Counted from the first letter of the stretch, positions 22,092 to 33,995 are shown. The stretch: DNA of 64,000 nt from Sycobia sp. Sy_11 (GCA_018907035.1 JACCIC010000167.1:620001-684000), one strand, 5' to 3'. The notes: generated from the letters alone by a model not told the origin. A program made the numbers and translations.

Positions 22092-22635
22092 TGTAACGTT
22101 CCTCATCCCTCTCGGGATAGTATACGCGGTATTATTCCAGGATCATTGATGAGGGGAGGAAGTATTTTCAGAAGCGGACGGCGGATTGCGTCAAATAATT
22201 TAATTATAATACAGTATCTTTTTGTAAAAAAAAAAGAATAATTTATAAAAAAAGAGAAATTCCTTGTAGAGGTTACGGTATATTTTTGTAACAGACTAAA
22301 AAATAACGAAAAACATTTGCTAAGCAAATAAAATAAATATAACATTAAAATTATAATGAGATACAACTTAACATTAAGCGCGTGCTATTTACAGCTACAT
22401 TAATTATTCTGCGCTTTTACCGCACGAATGCCCATTGTTATTTTCCACGTGTAGAATTTATACGAATTCGAATGTTTTTAACGAGTATAATAAAAAGTAT
22501 ACTTATTCCACTGGTCTTTTGAGAAACGCTTCACAAAAAAGATAAAGAATTAAGAGGTAGATAAGATTAACAGAAAAAGAGACCTGCATTTCGGAATATG
22601 ATATTTTAGATGGGATTTTGATGAGTTCTAGACAG
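22092..22635 (+). repeat. LTR-like repeat family A, copy 1
   Basis: The first 280 bp (TGTAACGTTCCTC, CTCGGGATAG, TACGCGGTATT, TTCCAGG, GGACGGCGG) match 36646-36885. The rest (22376-22620: TTTTACCGCACG, TTTTCCACGTGTAGAA, CTGGTCTTTTGAGAAACGC) matches 46420-46600. So one family spans all three places. The TGTAACG start suggests an LTR. No coding region. Confidence 0.5.
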
Positions 22636-22639
22636 GTCT

Positions 22640-25130
22640 GTTAGCTTCGTGAGGAATTCATGTGAATCGATCACGAGAAGTTTTCCCAGGCGCTAGAACG
22701 GGGACAATGCCTCCTGATTCAATTACCGAGGAGCGAAATGCTTTACAAGCGCGCGAAAGAGGTAACGGAAGCTACAATGCATCTGATCCGCCAAGCCTGC
22801 AAGCAAGCGATGCCGAGGAAATTCGGGGGTAGTGCTCGCCGTCCGACTTATTGTTGGACGGATAAAATCGCGCAGCTGCGGCTGCGCCGCATAGCCCAAA
22901 GGGCTCAAAGGCGCAATCGCGATGCCGCTCTTAGGATCGCCCAACATCGAACGGCGAAGAAGACTCTAAAGCGAGCTATCAAAGCTAGTAAACACGAATG
23001 CTGGAAAAAGCTGGGAGAAGATCTGAACAATTATCCATGGGGATTGGGGGCAAAATCATAACCCGCAAACTAAGCATTTTCCGTAAAAACATGCCTATGA
23101 GCGCGGAAGTGATGGATGTTGTAGTTCGAGCCCAATTCCCCACTCATCCCAAACGAGGGGATGAGCTCCTGGCTGCCGAGGGCCCTGAGGCACCAGCCTT
23201 CACAAGGGCGGAGCTAGGAAGAGCAGTTTGCTCTCTGAAGAACAACAAGGCAGCCGTACCCAATGGATTTGCGGCGTAAGTGTTGAAAGCGGTAGTACAG
23301 AGCCATCCTGAACTTTTGTTTGGCATGTACAACTCGTGCCTTGTCGCGGAAATATTTTATCCCCGCTGGAAGGCGGCGAGACTTGTGCTGATAAGCAATG
23401 GCAAGGGATCATCTAGTGCTTCATCGGCGTTAAGACCTTTATGCATGCTAAACACCGCCGGTAAACACCTGGAAAAGCTGGTGAGATCCTACCTACAGGC
23501 GGCGCCTCTTACATCTGGTGACCTTTCCGAGAGGCAGTATGGCTTTCGGAGAGGGCTGTCCACCATAGATGCTATTCAGGAGGTAGTGGAGGCGGCCACG
23601 ACTACGGAGCGAGGGAATCTCTTCTCCCGACCTGTGTATCTTCTGGTGACACTTGATGTCAAAAACGTCTTCAACTCGGTTAGGTGCACAGGCGTGCAGG
23701 GGCACTGGTGAAGGACTTCAATGTACCTAGGTGTCTACTCTAGATCATCGGAGATTATTTGAAGGACAGATCCATTCTGTACGAAACAGCAGAGGGCTCT
23801 AAGCGAAAAGAGCTAACGCGTAGCGCAGCCCAAGGCTCCATCCTGGGTCCCGATCTATGGAATATTTTCTAGGACGGGATCCGTCGGTTGGACATGCCGG
23901 AAGGCTGCTCGCTGATCGGCTATGCGGATAACTTGGCAGCTGTTATTATTGCGCATAATATGACGCTAGTACAGACGCGCTTTGATCAAAACAAAACTGA
24001 GATTGTGCTCCTTACGAAGAAGCGTGTCCCCAGAGTGCAGTCGCTAATTATTGAGATGTCGGTCCTGACCAAAGTACCTGTCAAGTACCTGGGGGTGATA
24101 CTAGATGCAAAACTCACCTTCTGGAAACATATTCGGAGGTCGGCGGAAAAGGCGGCGGTAATGACGGCTTCCCTTTGCAGGGTCATGGTCAACGTAGGAG
24201 AACCAGGCCCCTGCATCAGGCGGCTGCTACTGCGAACTATTGAGTCAGTCATGCTTTACGGTGCTGAAGTCTGGGCCGATGCGCTGCAGTACGAAAAGTA
24301 TCACAGGAGTATGGCGGCTGTAGGGAGGAGATACCCTCTTCGTGTAGCGTGTTTTATCGCATGGTCTCGGAGATGACATCCCTAGTGGTTGCCGGGGTGA
24401 TTCCGGTAGACCTCTTGGCGCAGAAGCGAAAATTTGTCCACCAGATGAAGAAGACACTTCGCCAAGCCGAGGCGAAGCAGCAAGCCAGAGAGCGTCGCTG
24501 GCGTGCTGGCAGAGTAGGTGGGAGAAAGATACAGGCGGAAGGTGGACCGCCAGACTTATAAGTCAGGTGGCCCCGTGGATCGGTCGGTAGCTGGGGAGGT
24601 AAATTACTATTGCACCCAGATGCTGACCGGCCATGGGTACTTCCGCTCGTAGTTGCACAAGATGGGAAAAGTCGCGGATCCAGGTTGTATATACTGCGGA
24701 TCCGCAAAAGACGATGCCCATCATACATATTGTGTGTACAGGCACTGGGAGCAGAAGAGGGCGCTACAGGGGGAAAATGCTGGAAGGGTTGCCCCGGAGG
24801 TCATCGTCCCCCTGATGCTCTCTAATCCGGAGACATGGGGAAGGGCTGCATATTTCGTCAAGGATATTCTCAGCCGGAAGAAGGTGGATCTTCCTAGATT
24901 CTTCTATTTTGCTGGGATCTGGTGGCACCCAAATGCGAAAATCCTGATTCCCTCTCCGAAGTAATGCCTAACGGCGCTTTCCGAGGTAGGGAGTTGAGTC
25001 AGGGAGAGAAGGTCTTCTCGGTGCAGGTCTGCCGACTCCGGCTTGCAGCTCTTTTCAGAGCTTTAGGAAGCAGTCGAGGGAATGCACCGAGGAGGTAGTT
25101 TTTTAGTGGGTATGCCTTTGTGTTGGTGAT
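22640..25130 (+). mobile_element. Second R1-clade non-LTR retrotransposon, 5' and 3' truncated
   Basis: Carries only the second half of ORF2 (linker, RT, C-terminal zinc motif) and part of the 3' UTR. It has higher GC and a different codon use from the AT-rich surroundings. The 3' UTR stops at about 25130 (GTTGGTGATT), some 65 bp short of the fuller end seen in the fragment at 6099-6240. After that come unrelated AT-rich DNA and a truncated mariner. Confidence 0.85.
22676..24964 (+). pseudogene. R1-clade ORF2 reverse transcriptase, broken
   Basis: Readable in pieces: linker 22738-23061; RT N-terminus 22998-23279 and, after the TAA at 23277-23279, 23280-23711 (ALRPLCMLNTAGK, RQYGFRRGLSTIDAI, LDVKNVFNS); then AQGSILGPDLWNI and GYADNLAAV (about 23915-23945); thumb 23888-24376; and C-terminal CIYCGSAKDDAHHTYC (24653-24964), a zinc motif typical of this clade. 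At least four frameshifts and three stops are present. As in the first LINE, the catalytic box is YADN. The C-terminal frame ends at TAA 24962-24964. Confidence 0.83.
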
Positions 25131-25274
25131 TACCAAGTATTACCATTATATTACTTTTAATACCAAATTTAATACCATATTAATACGAAGTATTATTTTA
25201 TATTACTTTTCAGATATACATATATATGCGTGTATATACGTTACAAGAGATATATATTCATATATATCTCCTGA
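25131..25274. other. AT-rich junction between LINE and mariner fragments
   Basis: Trinucleotide-rich AT DNA (ATTACC, AATACC, TATTA repeats) and TATATA runs. It gives no sign which element it belongs to. Confidence 0.4.
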
Positions 25275-25920
25275 TAATTTGAATGCCTTTAATAATGACC
25301 CAAATTTATTGGAAAGAGTAATAACATGTGATGAATCGTGGTTTTTTACATATGATCCGGAAACGAAGCGCCAATCCATGCATTGGAAGACCCCAACTTC
25401 ATCGAGAGCCAAAAAAGCAAGAATGAGCAAGTCAACATTTAAAGCAATGATGATTGTTTTTTTCGACATTCGTGGGATTGTATACCTTCACTGGGTTTAT
25501 GAAGGTCAAACAATGAATCAACATTATTATCTTGAGGTACTTAATAAACTACGTGAAAGAGTAAGAAAAAAACGACCCGAAATGTGGAAGGACAAATCAT
25601 GGATTTTGCACCAAGACAATGCGCCAGTTCATTTCGCGTTATCTGTTAAACGGTTCCTGACCAAGTACAGCATCCCAGTGTTAGAACGTCCACCTTACTC
25701 GCCAGACCTAGCACTATGTGACTATTATCTTTTCCCTAAGGTGAAATCTGCATTGAAAGGTACGAGATTTGAATCCGTAGAAACTGTTCAAGAAAAAGCG
25801 GCAAGAGTCCTGAAAGAGTTGACAGAAGATGACTTTCAACATTGTTTCCAACAATGGAAAATTCGCATGGAGCGTTGCAGGCATGAAGAAGCGGTGTATA
25901 TTGGAAGTGATAATAAGTGA
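25275..25920 (+). pseudogene. mariner transposase catalytic half, open frame
   Basis: Open for about 214 codons to TGA 25918-25920, with no stop. Motifs: TCDESWFFTYDPETK (first Asp), WVYEGQTMNQHYYLEVL, LHQDNAPVHFALSVKRF (second Asp), YSPDLALCDYYLFPKVK (third Asp), and a C-terminal QWKIRMERC. The upstream open frame (from 25120) is not transposase and is AT-derived, so the N-terminal HTH domains are absent. It could not bind its own TIRs. The clean frame suggests fairly recent truncation. Confidence 0.85.
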
Positions 25921-25983
25921 TTATGTATAAAATGAAAATAAATTTTTTTACAATGAGCCCCGTTATTTAATAGACATACCTCG
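25275..25983 (+). mobile_element. mariner, 5' truncated, right end intact
   Basis: The catalytic half of the transposase, a short 3' UTR and a right terminus ending CATACCTCG before TA (25984-25985). The left TIR and DNA-binding domain are missing. It is a different subfamily from the 1286 bp mariner. Confidence 0.85.
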
Positions 25984-26019
25984 TATTATATAAGCATATT
26001 TATAATTTTTATATTTTAT

Positions 26020-26480
26020 GGGCGCTTACATAAGTGCGCCTTCGAAAATAATTATTATATATACGGTGGTGCAAAGACTAACGCGTCCTTACTACCGCAG
26101 TAGATTCTTCTTTAATTGTGCGGGTCGAGTTGGAGTAAGAGATAGAGAGCGAGAGCCCGCGGGCATGTATAGGAGGCAGATAGTAGGCGCAGGCATATAC
26201 ACTCGGCGCGGCTTTCTTTCGCTGCATAAGAGGTCTATACCCTCCTATAATTCATTCTTTCTATTCAGTAGCACTCTCTATCTCTCTATCCCACTCTTGG
26301 ATTTGCCTCTATAATTTCGTGCATTATATTACTGTATATAGTTATACTCGCATCGGTTGTCGTTTTCGTTCTAATTTTCTTCCATAGTTTTTCGCATTAG
26401 GTATCGTGTATTATTTGTTAATGTAACTTATTAGTGTATACATTATTAACAAATTAATTTATTTATAATAAAAATAGTTT
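26020..26480 (+). repeat. LTR-like repeat family B, copy 1
   Basis: The segment at about 26090-26260 (TACCGCAGTAGATTC, GCGGGCATGTATAGGAGG, ATACACTCGGCGCGG, CTTTCGCTGC, TACCCTCCT) matches 47190-47330 in the same order. An INR-like ATTCAGTAGC follows. Probably two copies of one LTR or promoter-containing repeat. Confidence 0.45.
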
Positions 26481-26489
26481 TTAATAAGT

Positions 26490-27622
26490 TTTATAAAATA
26501 TATGTTTTCTCCCGGTGTAAACACCGCTGATCCCTTTCTTCGAAAATTTTCTTCAATAATTTGTTTTGTTTATGTACTATTTATAATGGAAAAAATATAT
26601 AGATTCACCGGAGATCTAAGGAACCAAAGGAAAAAGTTAAGTTTGTGGAGCATCACGGCGGATCCTACGGTCCAAAGATGTTATTCAATGAATAACCTAA
26701 GACGTCGAGAAGTCCTCCCCCCTCTATTAACAGGGACTCTGTTCCGGTCAGAGTCCAAGTACCCTATTACAATATATATACATTATAACCGCTTCACTAA
26801 GACGCGGCTACTCTTACCTTACTTGCTTGATCTGCTGCTCAGCTGCACTCACGAACGGGGGCAGGGGAAAATGAGAATGAGAAATATTACTAGATTTGTA
26901 TCATTCATATGCACATTTATTACTACGACTATTTACATGATATGTGCATGGCTACTACTAAGAATCTATGTACAGTCTATTTGCATGGATTTAATCCCGA
27001 ACGGGTTTTATCGCGGGATAAGACGCGTTATATACATGTGGAACGCGGTAGCGTGGTCAAGGGAAAAAAAGGAGGACATGCTTTACTGATGACGCGGTTA
27101 GAGACGAGGACACAAGACATTTTACAATGTAAGCTACGGTACTTGCCGGACAAGCTGTCGATCTGCAGGGCTCTCGGCTCCGGGAGGCTACAGTCCGGGA
27201 GGCACGGGATAGACCGTGCGGCGGTGGCGAAGAGTGGTTGCGTGGCAGTTGTGTCACGTAGTATACACCACCAAGATGGTGACAAATTCGGCCGACCTAA
27301 GCTCGCGGTGGCTCGAAGGGTCGCGGCGCGTCCTCGCGCTGCCCGTGGCTGCTGCTGTGGCTTACGGACAATCTCCGACGTCCGAGGCTTTCGAGGTGTA
27401 CGCGGAAGGTACAATAGCTGCCTTCGACCCTCGTCTCCTTCGTTCGTCTTCTCCGTGTAGGTTGTCGGTGGTATTCAGCACGGACGATTGCAAAAGCGGT
27501 AACACAGCTCGGTGGTTCAACCGAAAGTCGCGCGTCGCGTGTTAGAGTCGCGTCGCTATAGTGCGCGTTCGATATCGATATATTGAACTGCTCGCAATAC
27601 TCGACCGTCAGAAACGACGGTT

Positions 27623-27625
<3 letters not shown>
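26490..27625. other. Unclassified block, possible LTR ending ACGGTTACA in (TA)n
   Basis: Mixed then GC-rich DNA that stops at ACGGTTACA (27617-27625) exactly where a (TA)n tract begins. The intact Gypsy LTR also ends CCGTTACA before ATATAT. The open frames here (26502-27089, 26909-27460, 27028-27414 minus) show no recognisable domain and I do not call them genes. An old LTR or a retroelement leader is likely. Confidence 0.3.

Positions 27626-27626
<1 letters not shown>

Positions 27627-27677
<51 letters not shown>
27627..27677. repeat. (TA)n microsatellite
   Basis: About 51 bp of TA repeats. Confidence 0.97.
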
Positions 27678-27680
<3 letters not shown>

Positions 27681-28447
27681 GAAAATCATAGAATCATGTT
27701 CTATAATTACTATACCTTTGACATATGTAGTACAATTATAATAAAAATATTAATTTTGTATTTGTAATTTTATTTGATTTCAAAATTCATGTTCATACAA
27801 TAGAAACGATTGAAATCATAATAATGATGTTAATACTTTTGACACCACCTTATATTCTACTTTTAAGTATTTATACTCTACTATACTACCTTATATTCTA
27901 CTATGTTTACATGTCTTAATAATTTATTCTATATGCAATCAGCAAAGGCAATGTGTCACTACACGGAGATATGCACTACTTGCTCGTACAATCCGACTGT
28001 CATTATATTATTATAGAATTATGTAGAGATCGTCAATTCGACAAAAATCTAATTTAATTTAATACGAATTAATCAAGAATGTTGTGATAAAATCAGCTGC
28101 TTTGGCAATAAAACAACTTTCAGAAAACAAATTTATTCTATATTGTAAAAACTAATTAATTTATTTACTTTTTGTAATGTATTCCTATTGGTTTGCTTAA
28201 TTCTGAAAATGTCTGTGTTACTAAAAAAGTATTGTTCGAATACAATGATTGATTATGTCTGAAAGATTTCAATTTGGTTTCACTACTTACATTAGAAAAG
28301 CAAGTTTTCAGACTTATATGCTTCTGAATTAACAGTTAGTTTTGCTTTTCTCATATAATTCAAGAAGTCTCAATATAAGTTCTAATACAACGGAAAAGGA
28401 TTGGCTTCTCGTAATTTATTTTTCTACCTGTTATCAAATTTTTACAT

Positions 28448-28449
<2 letters not shown>
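27678..28449. other. AT-rich interval, no gene seen
   Basis: No coding or repeat signal, other than short TATATT and TACTATAC runs near 27850-27910. Confidence 0.55.

Positions 28450-28494
<45 letters not shown>
28450..28494. repeat. (TA)n microsatellite at mariner left end
   Basis: About 45 bp of TA repeats ending at the left TIR of the next element. Confidence 0.97.
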
Positions 28495-28498
<4 letters not shown>

Positions 28499-29781
28499 GT
28501 TGTCAAATATGTCCCCCTTCTGCCTTTTTGTATTATGAATTTTGCAGCTATGTACAAAGCGCTACAGAGCTCGTATATGGCAATACTATACATCATTTGG
28601 AAGGTCTTGACATAACGTATAAAACAACGCTATGTATGATTAGTATGCATATTGCGTTCAAAAGTTATAGACGTGTAAACATGAAGTTCATTAACGCCGA
28701 AATTCGCGCTATTTTAAAGTTTTCCTTCGTCAAAGGCAAATTCGCTAGAGAAACGTTCCGTGAGATTAATGGTGTTTTGGGGGATGGCACGCAATCACTT
28801 CGAACCGCAGAGAAATGGTTTCGACGATTCAGAGCCGGTGAAAACAACACCATGGATAAGCCAGCCGGTGGGAAGACCTGTAATGTCGAATACCGATCAA
28901 ATCATGAAATTTATCGAGTTCGAACGGCATGTGGCATCTCGTGACATCGCCCAGGAGATGACAGTTAGTCACCAAACCATTTTAAACCATCTGAAGAAGG
29001 CTGTATACAAAAAAGCTTGATGTTTGGGTGCCGCATGATTTCACGCACAAAAATTTTCTGGACCGAATCTACGCCTGCGATGTGCAGCTGAAACGGAACG
29101 AACTCAGCCCATTTTTAAGCGGATGGTTACTGGCGACGAAAAATGGATCACATACGACAATATCAAGCAAAAACAGTTGTGGTCCAAGGCCGATGTACCG
29201 TCCCAAACAGTGGCCAAGCCAGAATAGACGGCCAGAAAGGTTTTGCTGTGTGTTTGGTGGGTTTGCAAGGGAATCATCCACTATGAGCTGCTCCCATATG
29301 GCCAGACGCTCAATTCTACCATCCACTATGAACAACTGGGCCGCTTGAAGCAGGCTATCGACCGGAAGCGTCCATAATTGGCCAACAGAAAGGGTGTAGT
29401 GTTCCACCAGGACAACGCCAGACCACACACTTCGTTCATGACTCGTCAGAAGCTACGGGAGTTCGGATGGGAGGTTTTATCGCATCTACCATATAGCCCG
29501 GACATAATGTCAAGTGATTACCACCTGCTCCTGTCCATGTCGAATGCCGTGGGTGGTGTAAAGTTGGACTCAAAAGAGGCTTGTGAAAACTGGCTGTCCG
29601 AGTTCTTCGCAAATAAGGAGAGGGGTTTCTCCGAGAGGGGTATTATGAAGTTACCGTCTAGATGGAAACAGATTATCAAACAAAACGGCACATCTTTGAA
29701 GTAAATCCGACCACTGTAACATTTTTTATAAAACATTAAATGAAGAGCAAAAAAGCGGAAGAGAGATATTTGACAACCTAA
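28495..29781 (+). mobile_element. Full-length mariner, 1287 bp, different subfamily
   Basis: TA on both sides. The left TIR TTAGGTTGTCAAATATGTC is matched by the right TIR (reverse complement TTAGGTTGTCAAATATCTC), and similarity continues for some 27 bp. A 3' fragment of the same family lies at 31319-31438. To the right, the flank is a Gypsy RT remnant that stops at the mariner. Confidence 0.93.
28681..29704 (+). pseudogene. mariner transposase pseudogene, several frameshifts
   Basis: Starts at ATG 28681 (MKFINAEIRA) and ends at TAA 29702-29704, a length of 1024 bp, so net frame is lost. At least three frame changes: about 28868, 29015 and 29105; the final frame is 29378-29704. Motifs: AEKWFRRFRAG (HTH1), SRDIAQEMTVSHQTI (HTH2), VTGDEKWITYDN (first Asp), FHQDNARPHTSFMTRQKL (second Asp), YSPDIMSSDYHLL (third Asp; D34D spacing), RGIMKLPSRWKQ. 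The motif order is that of a full mariner transposase. Confidence 0.88.
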
Positions 29782-29783
29782 TA

Positions 29784-30352
29784 TTTGATGGTAGGCCTGG
29801 CTCAAGTCGATCTTGGACAGTTAACTAGCATCTCTTAAATTATCCATTAGGACGTCCATGTGTAGTAATGAATATGCGTCCTTTTTGGTTACGTTGACTG
29901 CCCGATTGTCGATTTAGAATCTTATTTTGCCGTACTTTTCCGGGACGATTACCGGACAGCTGCTTCGCGGGCTTTCTGATAGCTCGATTATACCATCTGC
30001 GAGCAGCCTTTCTATTTCTTTGTGGGTTTGGTTCATCAGTTTATCGGAGATCCGACGCAAACACTGCTTCATTGAGCGATATCATTGCACGTCTATGTGG
30101 TGTGGCTGCATACATGATAGTTGCAGCGTATCGCTCGGCGTGGATATGAGCTGTTGTAGTACCCGCTCGAGCTCTCGCCGTTCCGAGCCGTCGAGTCGCG
30201 CAACCCCGTTGATTGCTGCAATGCCCGTGCTTGTTACACCGAAGCCGTTTTGTTTGGTCACAAAGTGCCGTTTGGGTTTTCGTGGCGTATGCCACGTGCT
30301 TGTTGGAAAAAACCAAAACGTGCGTATAATAAAAAATATCCATCGTAGCCAT
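29784..30352 (-). pseudogene. Gypsy-type reverse transcriptase remnant
   Basis: On the minus strand, crossing frames, one reads LRRISDKLMNQTHKEIERLL, ADGIIELSES, PVIVPEKYGKIRF, KKDAYSLLHMDVLMDNLRDA and SKIDLSQAYHQ. That is the standard N-terminal half of a Ty3/Gypsy RT, up to the first catalytic aspartate. It breaks off exactly at the right TIR of the mariner. The rest of the RT is not found on the far side of the mariner. Stops and frameshifts make it dead. Confidence 0.8.
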
Positions 30353-30651
30353 ATTTAATTGAGTATGTTCAGCAGGAATCTAAAGTCATACATGCAACTG
30401 TGATTTGTTTTCCCCTGATATTTATATTAACTTTTTAGTCTATCAAGATAATTTAGCTTGCACACGGTCAGTCAAATTCTCAGGTTATATACTATCTGAA
30501 ATATAAAGCTTAAAATATACGAATAAAAATTAATTTCGTTAGTAAACAACAGATGTAGAATCTGACTGTCGACTTGACTAAAGATTTTCCGACCTGCTAA
30601 TTCCAATGTTTCCCACAGCTTAGGTTCTACTTTAAGAACTTTAATGATCAT

Positions 30652-30657
<6 letters not shown>
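30353..30657. other. AT-rich interval, no gene seen
   Basis: No motif recognised. Confidence 0.5.

Positions 30658-30707
<50 letters not shown>
30658..30707. repeat. (TA)n microsatellite
   Basis: About 50 bp of TA repeats ending at a TGTAACGG start. Confidence 0.97.
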
Positions 30708-30710
<3 letters not shown>

Positions 30711-31315
30711 AACGGTACAACTCCTTCTGCCGAATGCTTCAGCGGAATCCACGGTTCGGGATCAGGAGTCGGGGGTTAAGTGAACACGTGTCTTACTTCT
30801 ATAATATATTTATTACTTATTGTAAGGTATGTATATATATATTTACAACTTGAAATTCACATGTATTTGTACTGGTTGGTGTTTGTGAATGTCTCCGTTT
30901 GGTTCTCCTGAATATCTATCATTGTGTTCTCTACTAAGTGATCGGGGGTGACGTCGGTGCTCGTTGATCTCTCGAGCTGGACGGCAGTTTCGAGAGGGGC
31001 TGGTGGTGGTATGGGTCATATTTCGTGGCGAGAGGCTTCTAGGCCTGTATCGAGATTCACTTGTTTATCTTGATCGTGGCCGAGGAGGTGTTACCGGGCA
31101 ATATCTGGGTGAGGGATTTCGGTTTTGAATTTCCCTTCGTTCTTTTCTTAATTCCGCCTGTGAGCATCTGGGTATTGGACTTTGGCTCTCTTCTCGGTTT
31201 TATGTTTTCGGTAATGAACCACTACATGTTCTATTTTGGACGTCAGTATTGATGCCGGCAGTTCAGTTAATGTGACGCGTTTTGGCTGCTCCTCGTCTAA
31301 TGCTGCCAAGCTTGA
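30708..31315 (+). other. Candidate LTR (TGTAACGG start in (TA)n)
   Basis: Starts TGTAACGGTACAACTCC at the end of a (TA)n tract. It has the mixed, GT-rich composition of LTRs and carries no protein motif. It runs into the mariner fragment at about 31319, so its own 3' end is not visible. It may be the LTR of the nearby Gypsy remnant, but nothing proves the link. Confidence 0.3.
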
Positions 31316-31318
31316 TCG

Positions 31319-31438
31319 GAAGATTATTATTATCGAACAAAACGGCGCATATTTCAAATAAATCCGACCATTGTAACACTTTTTATAAAGCATTGAATCA
31401 AAAGCAAAAAAGCGGAAGGGAGATATTTGACAACCTAA
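31319..31438 (+). mobile_element. mariner 3'-end fragment (family of 28495-29781)
   Basis: 120 bp matching 29665-29781: the last transposase codons (KQNG-like), a TAA-containing 3' UTR and the right TIR GATATTTGACAACCTAA followed by TA. About 85-90% identical by eye, so it is a separate, 5'-truncated copy. Confidence 0.88.
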
Positions 31439-31592
31439 TATAAAAGAGAATGTAGGTCTATATGTATCTTCTTTATAGGCATCGAAACTACTTTTTACGA
31501 AATTTTAACCACGCATTCTACGAGGTTAGGATTAGATAATAGGCTATTTTTCTGCAAATTAAAAAAATGGCAAAAAAGGTAACAACTTTACT

Positions 31593-31596
<4 letters not shown>

Positions 31597-31647
<51 letters not shown>
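31597..31647. repeat. (TA)n microsatellite
   Basis: About 51 bp of AT repeats. Confidence 0.97.
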
Positions 31648-31650
<3 letters not shown>

Positions 31651-31830
31651 TGCTAAATTAGGCCCCGTACAATGTATCTATGCGTGTGGAGGGACAGATC
31701 AGAAAGAGTGAGAGAGAGGGAAGATAAGGTATTGGGTAAACACGCCTACGTGTTATAGGCAAGTCCCACTAATATCAGGTAATCCTCGATTAATCTGCTA
31801 CTCTGTTAATCCCCTTACGGTTTATTCCAG

Positions 31831-31835
<5 letters not shown>

Positions 31836-31910
<75 letters not shown>
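31836..31910. repeat. (CT)n microsatellite
   Basis: About 75 bp of CT repeats. Confidence 0.98.
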
Positions 31911-31913
<3 letters not shown>

Positions 31914-31954
31914 GCCTCCTATATATAAGATAAGTATATGTCAAATCTGATTAT

Positions 31955-32150
31955 ATCATGCTCCAAAATATGAAAAGCAACCAAATAATTTTTGGAAAAA
32001 GTTATAGTCTACAATTAGCAGATTTTTCTAGATCTATTAAATTTGTAAACATAGATTAATTGCTGGCAATGGTCATTATATTATCTCAATGTTAAGTTAA
32101 TTGTATCAAAGCGAAATTGTTGAAATATAATTATTTTTGTTAAATACGTA
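31955..32150 (+). repeat. Unclassified dispersed repeat C, copy 1
   Basis: Shares CTCCAAAATATGAAAAGCAACC, AATAATTTTTGGAAAAAG, TTGCTGGCAATGGTCAT and CTCAATGTTAAGTTAATT (split here into short blocks) with 54190-54350 on the opposite strand. It shares the second half with 54790-54917 on the same strand. No coding content. Confidence 0.6.
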
Positions 32151-32397
32151 TTTAACAAATTTAAAAGTTTTCGATAGTATAATATATGTGAATAATAAAA
32201 TAAGAAAAACAAAAATTAAAATCTTGAAGATAAATCTTGGAAAGGTATTTTAGTTGTTTACGTTTTAATTTTAATTTTACTATAAAATATGGGAAGTAGA
32301 ATTAGAAAAATTGATTGAAGCAAGGGATGTGATAGATGATGAATTAAATTTTTTGAATTCGAGACCAGAAATTAGGTTTGAAGGAATTGTAATAAAA

Positions 32398-32593
32398 ATT
32401 CCAAGAAAACTGATGAACGTAATGTTCGTAACAAATCAATAGAGCCTCAAAAATCTGATAATGGAAACTCAGAAAAATTTCTGAAAACAATTGCCTTAGA
32501 AAATTCCAAGAAAACTGATGGACGTGATATTCGTAGCAAATCAGTAGACTCAGAAATCTGATAATGAAAAATCAGAAAAATTTCTGGAAGACT
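32398..32593 (+). repeat. Tandem duplication (about 107 bp period) in Copia linker
   Basis: ATTCCAAGAAAACTGATG begins at about 32398 and again at about 32505. In both copies CGTA, AACAAATCA/AGCAAATCA, TCTGATAATG and TCAGAAAAATTTCTG follow. Similarity is about 85%. It lies in the low-conservation linker before the RT. Confidence 0.75.
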
Positions 32594-33995
32594 AATCTGA
32601 GAAAAATGAATCAGATGAACCAGATTCGAAAATAGACAGAAATTCAAATGAAAATTTGAACAAGTCTAATAAATCTATAATAGAAATAGATCATTGCAAT
32701 CAGTCAGAATTTAAAAATAATAAATATAATACAAAGAAAATAATTACAAATCTAAGAAGGAGTAATAGAGTCAAATATAAACTAAGAATTTCTTATGAGA
32801 AAATAAATTACGTTTTGTGTGCACAATCGATAAAGTGTAAAATTCCCAATAATTTCAATGATATTCAAAATAAATCCATAAAGAAAAATGGAAAAAAATG
32901 GCAATTAAAGATGAATTCAATTCATATTATTTTAATAAAACTTGGATACTAGTATCAAAGCCACAAAACAAAAATATTATAGATTGCAAATGTGTATTCG
33001 CTATTAAAAATGATGATCATGGAAATCCATCTAAATATAAAGCGCGTCTTGTTGCTCGTGGTTTCAATAAAAAATATTTAATTGATTATAATGAGATTTT
33101 TGCTCCTGTACCAAGAATTACATGCTTTAGACTAATTATAGCGTTTACAAATCAATATCATTTGCTTATTCAAAATATGGATGTAAAAATTGCATTTTTA
33201 AATGGTTCATTGCAGAAAGAAATTTACATAAAAATTCCTGAAGTAATTCAATTAAAAAAAAATCAAGTTTGTAAACTAAATAAAGATATATATATGGATT
33301 GAAACAAGCAGTAAGATGTTGCTTTGAAACTTTTGATAAAACATTAGTAGAAAATTGTTTTAAAAATTCATTAGTTGATCACTGCATATATATTTTAAAT
33401 AAAGGAGAAATATTTTAGAATATATATATGTTATACTCTATGAAGATGACTTAGTAATTGTTACAGCCGATATTCAAACAATGAATAATTTTAAAAATTA
33501 TTTAATGAATAAATTCAAAATCATAGATCGAAAAGAAATTAAATTATTTCTTGGAATAGAAATTATAATATGATGTAACTACGATGTATATAAGAAATAA
33601 TGAAATAGTAATATTATTTCATTATAAAATAATGAAATGATAAAATAATAATGTACATATTCTTAACTAGAGTTCATATATAAAAATGATTTGAAATAAA
33701 TTCAACACGAGTGATTGTGATGCTGTAAGCACACCACTTGAAAATAATATAAATTATATTGATTTCAATTCAGATAAAAAATACGACGCCCTTTTCAAAA
33801 TATTATCGGATGCTTAATGTATGTAATGGTTTTTACGCGGCTGGATTTGAGTACAGCAAAAAAAATTTTCGAAGTAGACATTCAAATAAAAATAATACAG
33901 AACTATGGAAATGCCTAGAAAGAGTTTTAAGATATTTGAAAGGTTCGACGAATTTTAAATTAACTTAAAAGGCAACAGTGAAAATATTTTAAGTA

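Noticed and set aside
26502..27460. Candidate host gene (195 and 183 codons)
   Set aside because: No domain, low-complexity neighbourhood, overlapping frames on both strands, and LTR-like end at (TA)n. Composition alone is not enough.
30708..31315. Second LTR of the Gypsy RT remnant at 29784
   Set aside because: Orientation and family link could not be shown; listed only as a candidate LTR.
32898..33302. Intact Copia reverse transcriptase
   Set aside because: The 134-codon open frame covers only the N-terminal fingers/palm; stops and shifts follow and the catalytic box lies in another frame.
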